A stretch of 64,000 bases of DNA, taken from contig CP093830.1 of NCBI GenBank assembly GCA_033063855.1, forward strand, positions 16,182,854-16,246,853, given 5' to 3'. Below are positions 58,969 through 64,000 of the stretch, piece by piece (positions within the stretch are counted from its first letter, which is position 1; the number at the start of each line of letters is the position of its first letter). Source of the DNA: Smittia aterrima (taxonomy: Eukaryota > Arthropoda > Insecta > Diptera > Chironomidae). The position numbers were made by a program, and so were the translations under genes. Below the pieces are notes generated by a model. That model did not search any database and was not told the origin of the DNA. It was given only the letters and a program-made list of their open reading frames with translations.

Positions 58969-59750
58969 CTTTATTACTTCATTGTATCAAAAAATAAAAG
59001 TTGATAAGAAAAATGTTCTTGACCTTGTCTAATTTAAAAGTCTGATTCGCTGAATCGTTATCATCATTGTCAAAGTCTAAAACATCGTCATAGACATGCA
59101 CGGCAGGTTTGTTTATGTTATCGCACACATTTCTCTTCGCTTCAAATATTTTCTCTCGCGTTGCATTATCCGGCTTCATCGCTTAATGCAAAACTCTCGA
59201 TCTTTCTCCTTTCTTTCCTATTCTCTTAACGATGACGGCGCTCTCATAATAATTTGTGCCGCTCGAATGATTCAGCAATGATGTGAATATAAATTATTCG
59301 ATCATTGAACTTCGATGTAAACTGATAACGTTACTTATGGACGACACAAAGAGTAAGAAGAGAATAGAGAAAATATCCAAGAAATATTTAAGCGATTACA
59401 TCTCTGTTCGATGTTTGATGGTAGTCGAATCAGTTAGAATTAAAATTCACGGAGAAATTCTCAGTTTCATCGCGTTTTTACATCGACTCGGACGTCGTCG
59501 ACTTAGCTCGTGTCTCATTCGTTGATAACTTTTGATATTTCGTATTTATTTTGTTTTTCTTGCGAGCTTTGAAGTAATTGATTTTGTAGATTTGATCGTC
59601 AGCTGTTTAAAGCTCATCTTTAAAGTGGAAAAAGTGATTTTAAAGTTTGCTGAAATTTTCCCATTTCAACTGACACACTTTCAGTGTCTTCGCCTTGTGC
59701 AATTGCTTCTGCTTTGCTTGTCGTGAATTCTTCTAAATACGCTACACAAC
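58969..59750. other. esc 3' UTR and spacer before lipase
   Basis: Holds the esc poly(A) signal near 58993-58998 and the upstream region of the lipase gene. A minus-strand 66-codon frame (59179-58979; starts MKPDNATREKIFEAKRN, acidic middle) is the only mildly coding-like open frame. It overlaps the esc 3' UTR and matches no family I know. Confidence 0.5.
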
Positions 59751-61527
59751 ATGATCGTCGCCTTTCGGCTAATGAAGCTTTTCAACTTCGCGCTTGTTTT
59801 TCTCGCAGTAGCTCCGGTTCATGCTGATTATCATGGAACAGATATGATAATGAGACTTCTATCTCAATTCCTTGCAAATCCGCCTAGCTTTAGTGAAACT
59901 ACAGAGAAGGAAGGAATCCTACCAAAAATCCTTAATCCGATGCATTGGATTCCTAATTTTGAGAATATTCCATGGAATCCTGATTCAGAGCTAACGACTG
60001 TAAGTTGTGTTTATTGAATAAACTTTAATCATTAGAAATCCTTTTATCTTATTTTCTTTAGACTGAAATTGCACTTCGACATGGATACACAGCTGAAAGC
60101 TATTCAGTGATAACTGAAGATGGTTACATTCTAAATATTCACAGAATTCCTTGTGGACGTACAGGTTGCGTAGATGGAACTCAACAACCAGTCTTTCTTC
60201 AACACGGAATTCTTGCAAGTTCAGCTGATTGGGTGTTGAGTGGTCCTGATAAAGCTCTTGCATTTATGTTGGCAGATCTTGGTTATGACGTTTGGTTAGG
60301 CAACGCAAGAGGAAACACTTACAGTCGTCATCACGTTAGCATGTCGAACAGCGATAAGAAGTATTGGGACTTTAGCTTTCATGAAATGGCGATTTATGAT
60401 TTACCAGCTGAAATTGATTTTATCTACAATCACCGACGAAGTAAGATCGTAAGCAAAAGAGCTTTCGGAGTATAAACTAATGATCATTTTATTTAGAGTC
60501 ACCAAACGTTAACTCTACTGCCAATGATTTGATCTACATAGGACATTCCATGGGGACAACAATGAATTTTGTGCTACTTAGTGAGAAACCTGAGTATAAC
60601 GAGAAAATTCGTTTGTTTGTTGCACTGGCTCCTGTCGCGTACATGACGCACGTGAAATCGCCGATAAGATTTCTTGCGCCTTTCTCCAAAGACATTGAGG
60701 TAAATCTGACAAATATTTTCTTTCAAAGCATGAAAAAATTCTCAACATTTAGCTTCCGATTGATTTCTTGAATAAAAAATTAAAAATTCCCGAGCAATGG
60801 CAAAGACAGTTTGAGGGCATCTCAAACGAATTGTGGAAGAAATTTTCACTGAACTTTTTGGTAAGTTCTCAATGTTAATTGGCTAAAGGAAAATTCTTTT
60901 GTAAATACTCGGGCTCCTTTTTGGTGTAAGCTTATTCTTTGTTGAAGACTTCTCTATCATATTCTTATCTCTTCACAGTCGATCATGAAATTCTTCGGAC
61001 AAAACGAATTTCTCCCTCAAAATAAAATCATCAAATGGATCTCAAAATACGGCTGCGAGCTAAACGAAGCTGAAAAATACATTTGCGAAAACACCGTCTT
61101 CGTAATTTGTGGATTTGATCAACAACAGTACAACGCCACGTTGATGCCTGTCATCTTTGCTCATACGCCAGCTGGGACTTCAACTAAAACCGTCGTTCAT
61201 TACGCTCAGGAGATTCACGAAAGTGGCAATTTCCAGAACTTCGATTATGGAACTGAAGAAAACATGAAGCGTTATGGAGCTCCTGCTCCACCAACATACA
61301 ATTTGCAGAATATTACTGCAAATGTTGCTCTCTTCTACGCGCAAAACGATTGGCTTGCTGGTTTTCAAGATGTCAAAAAGCTTTATACAAGTCTTCCAAG
61401 CGAAGCAACGAAAGGAATCTATAAAGTTCCTTTGGATGCCTTCAATCACGTTGATTTTCTTTGGGGAATTGATGCGCCTGAATTAGTTTACGAGAAGATT
61501 TTCGAAATCATGAAGATTTACAATTGA
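59751..61527 (+). CDS. Secreted acid lipase (lysosomal/gastric lipase family)
   Basis: Alpha/beta-hydrolase of the lysosomal acid lipase/gastric lipase family, hydrolysing triglycerides or sterol esters in gut lumen or lysosome. Five exons (59751-59999, 60062-60440, 60497-60699, 60753-60860, 60979-61527) give 495 residues. Signal peptide about residues 1-25 (ending VAPVHA). An extra ~60-residue segment precedes the usual start of the lipase domain (ALRHGYTAESYSVITEDGYIL). Then come VFLQHGILASSADWV (oxyanion region), DVWLGNARGNTYSRHH, and the nucleophile elbow YIGHSMGT (Ser about residue 227). The acid and base of the triad are seen at FYAQNDWLAG and FNHVDFLWG. All three catalytic residues are present. 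AATAAA at 61551-61556. Confidence 0.94.
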
Positions 61528-62050
61528 TATTTCTTTGTAATTAGACTGAAAATAAATACTCAGAATAAAATAATGAAATCACCAACGGAAATGTTTTCGT
61601 CGCGCATCAACTTTTGGAAAATCTTTATTTACGATCAGTCAACAATTTGTTGTGTAATTTCATTTCCGAAATTCTTTATCAGTCAAACTAAAACTTAGGA
61701 GTCTAACTATAAAGGTCGTTGCTTCAGAAAAATGAGATTCGTATCAAGTGCTTACAATAAAACTTGTGACGATGTAAAGTTGTTTGAAAAAAGTTTAAAT
61801 AGTGTAGCTGACTATTCGAATGACACTTGTCTAACTTGTACAAGCTTTATTTCTTTGTCGAAAACTTGTATTAAAGTTCTTATCCGTAGTTAAATTAACT
61901 TTTTATAGCGTTAACTTCAAAGAAAATTTCCAAACACATAAAAATCGAGTGAAGCGAATTTTTGTATTGAAATGAAATGTTGATGTTTTTTATAACGTTT
62001 AAGGAAACCTTATAGTGGTCGCTTTGTCCGGTGTCCGTTGTCCGTTATTG
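61528..62050. other. Lipase 3' end and AT-rich spacer
   Basis: After the lipase poly(A) signal the sequence is AT-rich with no gene or repeat that I can support, until the degenerate repeats begin near 62050. Confidence 0.6.
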
Positions 62051-62059
62051 AAATAACTC

Positions 62060-62400
62060 GCGAACGCGATGAGCTAGCGAATTAATTTTTTCCACCATTC
62101 GATAGAGAAATTTATTTGGGAAAACAACTTAGGAGGATTTTTGGCTAGCTCATCAGGATTAGGCCCACTGGCCCAAAACCTGGAATCTCCATACCAAAAG
62201 TCGATTTTTGCTTGTAACTCGATTTTTTCGAGAACGGAAGCAGCTAGCTATTTTTGGTTTTTGTCATTTGGTTCTATTTATGGATGAAACGAAAACCTTC
62301 TTAGATGGACTTGATAGCTCAAGTGGTTCGGGTCCACGGGGCTGGAGTCTGGTGAGCTCCATACAAATTTTTCAAACTTTTTCGATTTGTTCAGATTTCT
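62060..62400. repeat. Degenerate tandem repeat, period about 160-170 bp
   Basis: Two diverged copies can be aligned by eye. A block with TAGCTCA, then GG, CCAC, CTGG and CTCCATAC in the same order occurs from 62144 and again from 62313 (169 bp apart). The preceding parts also pair: AACTCGCGAACGCGATGAGCTAGC near 62075 with the AACTCG...GAACGGAAGCAGCTAGC stretch near 62215. A short GTCCG/GTCCGT tandem lies near 62027-62045. It looks like decayed satellite or non-autonomous element sequence. Confidence 0.55.
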
Positions 62401-62544
62401 TAACATTTTCGCTGACACTTCTTCACGAGAAATGTTCAGCGTGCTCATACGAATGCTTGGATTCCAGAGCTGACCAGATATGAGTCCACCTTCGACCAGC
62501 GCCAAGTGAAAATTCTTTCACTTTGACATTTTGACTATGACGTT

Positions 62545-63015
62545 TTTATATGAAATGATCAGCTCGTCACGACTAAGCGATAAATCCCAGAAAATCCAAG
62601 CTCCACACATTGGATCCACCTCTGGTGAGCTCAAAGTGGAACTTCGTTATCCTTCCAGTTAGAGCATTTAGATGCTCACAAAAAATGTTCAACTGGTCAT
62701 GATAAAGCAAACAATCCCAGAAAATTCAAGCTCCACACATTGGATCCACCTCTGGTGAGCTCAAAGTGGAACTTCGTTATCCTTCCAGTTAGAGCATTTA
62801 GATGCTCACAAAAAATGTTCAACTGGTCATGATAAAGCAAACAATCCCAGAAAATCCAAGCTCCACACATTGGATCCACCTCTGGTGAGCTCAGAGTGGA
62901 ACTTCGTTGCCTTTGGAGTAGTTAGAGCATTGAGATGTTCACAAAAAATGTTCAACTGGTCATGATAAAGCAAACAATCCCAGAAAATCCAAGCTCCACA
63001 CATTGATCCACCTCG
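62545..63015. repeat. 130-bp tandem repeat array, about 3.5 copies
   Basis: Units start at 62586, 62716, 62846 and 62979, each opening with CCCAGAAAAT(C/T)CAAGCTCC and containing CTGGTGAGCTC and ACAAAAAATGTTCAACTGG. The first two units differ by one base in 130. The third has several substitutions and 3 extra bases; the fourth is cut short near 63015. A diverged partial unit precedes the array (about 62545-62585). The minus-strand open frames here are translations of the repeat. Confidence 0.9.
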
Positions 63016-63023
63016 GTACGAAC

Positions 63024-63090
63024 TGCTACTGCTACTTGTTTTATTTTTATTTTTTTTATTATTATTGCTATTATTTTTATTTGTCAATTG
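63024..63090. repeat. AT-rich low-complexity tract
   Basis: A run of T-rich, TTA/TTAT-type simple sequence directly following the tandem array. A second TTG-rich simple stretch lies near 63240-63290. Confidence 0.7.
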
Positions 63091-63627
63091 ATTTTTGCTG
63101 ATTTACATTGGGAACTCAGTGTCTTAGCGACCTTAAAGAGTAACCCAGTAGAGAGTTTTGTACAATTGGATTTTTGCAATTTTTTGTTACAAATTTTTCA
63201 TTTTTCGATTACATGTTGTGTTTTTTATCTGTATTTTTCTTGCTGTTGTTGTTTTCTGTTGTTGGTTACTGTTGATGATGATTACGAGTTTCTGTTGAGA
63301 TTGTCTGATTTTTTACATAGTTTTGGCTGTACTTTTTTGATTTTTTCTGTTGATTTTCAGGTTGATCTCGGCGTTTTGAGTGAAAAGTTATGAAAGTGTA
63401 GCGATGTTGGAAAGTCAAACGATTATCAAAGTAAACAAGAGCAAATGTGAGTGTCATAAGATGATTAGGACTCCTGAAAGCGGCATTTTCAAACTGAAGA
63501 ACGACAAAAATAGAAACACATCTCGTTCCTTTAACAATACAATTTTTATTAAATTCTCGTCTTAAAATAGCATTCTTATATTAAAAAAATTATATCATAA
63601 TAAAAAATATATTTAAATAAAATACAT

Positions 63628-63764
63628 AGAGCAAAAAATGTTGAGTTCGTTCGAATTTAAGTCCGTTCGACAAGCCAATTTCAACCTTTTGCATTTAGTC
63701 GAGAAGGTTGTAATTGGCTTGTCGAACGGATTTAAATTAGAACGAACTCATCATTTTTCGCTCT
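63628..63764. repeat. Near-perfect 61-bp inverted repeat (foldback / long hairpin)
   Basis: The left arm 63628-63688 (starts AGAGCAAAAAATG, contains GTCCGTTCGACAAGCCAATT) is the reverse complement of the right arm 63704-63764 at 56 of 61 positions. A 15-base loop separates them. Weaker pairing may extend several bases outward. It lies in very AT-rich sequence without genes. It could be a foldback MITE, or a source of hairpin RNA if transcribed. Arms of 61 bp are longer than a usual animal pre-miRNA stem. Confidence 0.85.
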
Positions 63765-64000
63765 ACATTTTATGATTGTACCAAGAAAATAAATCTATTT
63801 AATCAATTTCTTTAGATTATAAATTTGGTTCCTTATTCTCACATGCTAGATCAAATAAAAATTAAGCCTTTATTCTCTATAAAAGTAATGATTACAAAAT
63901 TTAAACTAAAAAAAATTGCCTTTCGCAAAATTTAGAGTTCAATTTTTTTCTAGGACATTAAGTCTTTAAAAAAATTTGAAATGTATTTTCCATCTTTGAT
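63765..64000. other. AT-rich terminal stretch
   Basis: No gene or structured repeat seen before the window ends. Confidence 0.6.

Noticed and set aside
58979..59179. 66-codon minus-strand frame with an acidic middle
   Set aside because: It overlaps the esc 3' UTR, matches no family I know, and has no splice partners. It could be a small gene, but the sequence alone does not support it.
62697..63087. Two minus-strand frames with a shared internal sequence (MDPMCGAWIF / SMCGAWIFWDC)
   Set aside because: They are translations of the 130-bp tandem repeat. The open frame persists only because the unit is repeated, and no protein motif is present.
1..64000. tRNA, rRNA, well-known insect microRNAs and CRISPR arrays
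   Set aside because: I looked for B-box-like GTTCRANNC contexts, the seed sequences of common conserved miRNAs (let-7, miR-1, miR-8, miR-9, bantam and others) and regularly spaced short repeats; nothing convincing was seen. A covariance-model scan would be decisive.

Overview
The window is nuclear DNA of an insect, most likely a lower dipteran (midge or mosquito-like fly). It is AT-rich, its genes are split by very short GT-AG introns (often 50-65 bp), poly(A) signals sit close behind stop codons, and the gene set is insect-specific in parts (esc, unkempt, a ZAD-domain protein, a short PGRP). The species call is inference; no marker gene fixes it. I reconstructed exon joins by hand from splice sites, reading-frame phase and remembered family motifs. 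No transcript or database evidence was available.

Layout. 1-4063 is probably the promoter, 5' exon and large first intron of SCAR/WAVE (coding 4167-6112). From 7.3 to 30.3 kb the DNA is gene-dense: COQ5 methyltransferase, a secreted PGRP, a membrane-anchored histidine acid phosphatase (minus), ZNF330/NOA36, the complex III hinge subunit UQCRH, the BTB-ankyrin-FYVE protein ANKFY1/Rabankyrin-5 (minus) with a Ly6-type gene nested in its large intron on the other strand, NAD(P)HX epimerase NAXE (minus), AIMP3 (minus), phosphopantothenoylcysteine synthetase PPCS, a PHF7/G2E3-like PHD protein, TFIIA-gamma (minus) and the CCCH/RING protein unkempt. About 16.5 kb (30.3-46.8 kb) follows with no recognised conserved gene. 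I found one three-exon candidate there for a small secreted chitin-binding-like protein. HEXIM (46.8-47.8 kb) follows, then a 3.3-kb gap, then GPAT4/AGPAT6 (51.1-54.2 kb), a THAP-ZAD protein, PIG-A (minus), esc/EED and an acid lipase (59.8-61.5 kb). The last 2 kb holds degenerate tandem repeats, a 130-bp tandem array and a long near-perfect hairpin.

The genes are unrelated housekeeping and regulatory genes, not an operon or a biosynthetic cluster. Functional links are loose: COQ5 and UQCRH both serve mitochondrial electron transport; NAXE and PPCS serve cofactor metabolism; HEXIM, TFIIA-gamma and esc act in transcription. Shared architecture is clearer: three head-to-head gene pairs separated by 107-170 bp, and two convergent pairs whose 3' ends overlap or nearly so.

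The strongest unusual signal is in GPAT4. Two adjacent, phase-matched, homologous exons (52639-52875 and 53026-53259) each encode the same part of the protein, including the HX4D acyltransferase motif and the second half of the membrane hairpin. They look like mutually exclusive alternative exons. I found no wholly new multi-gene system.
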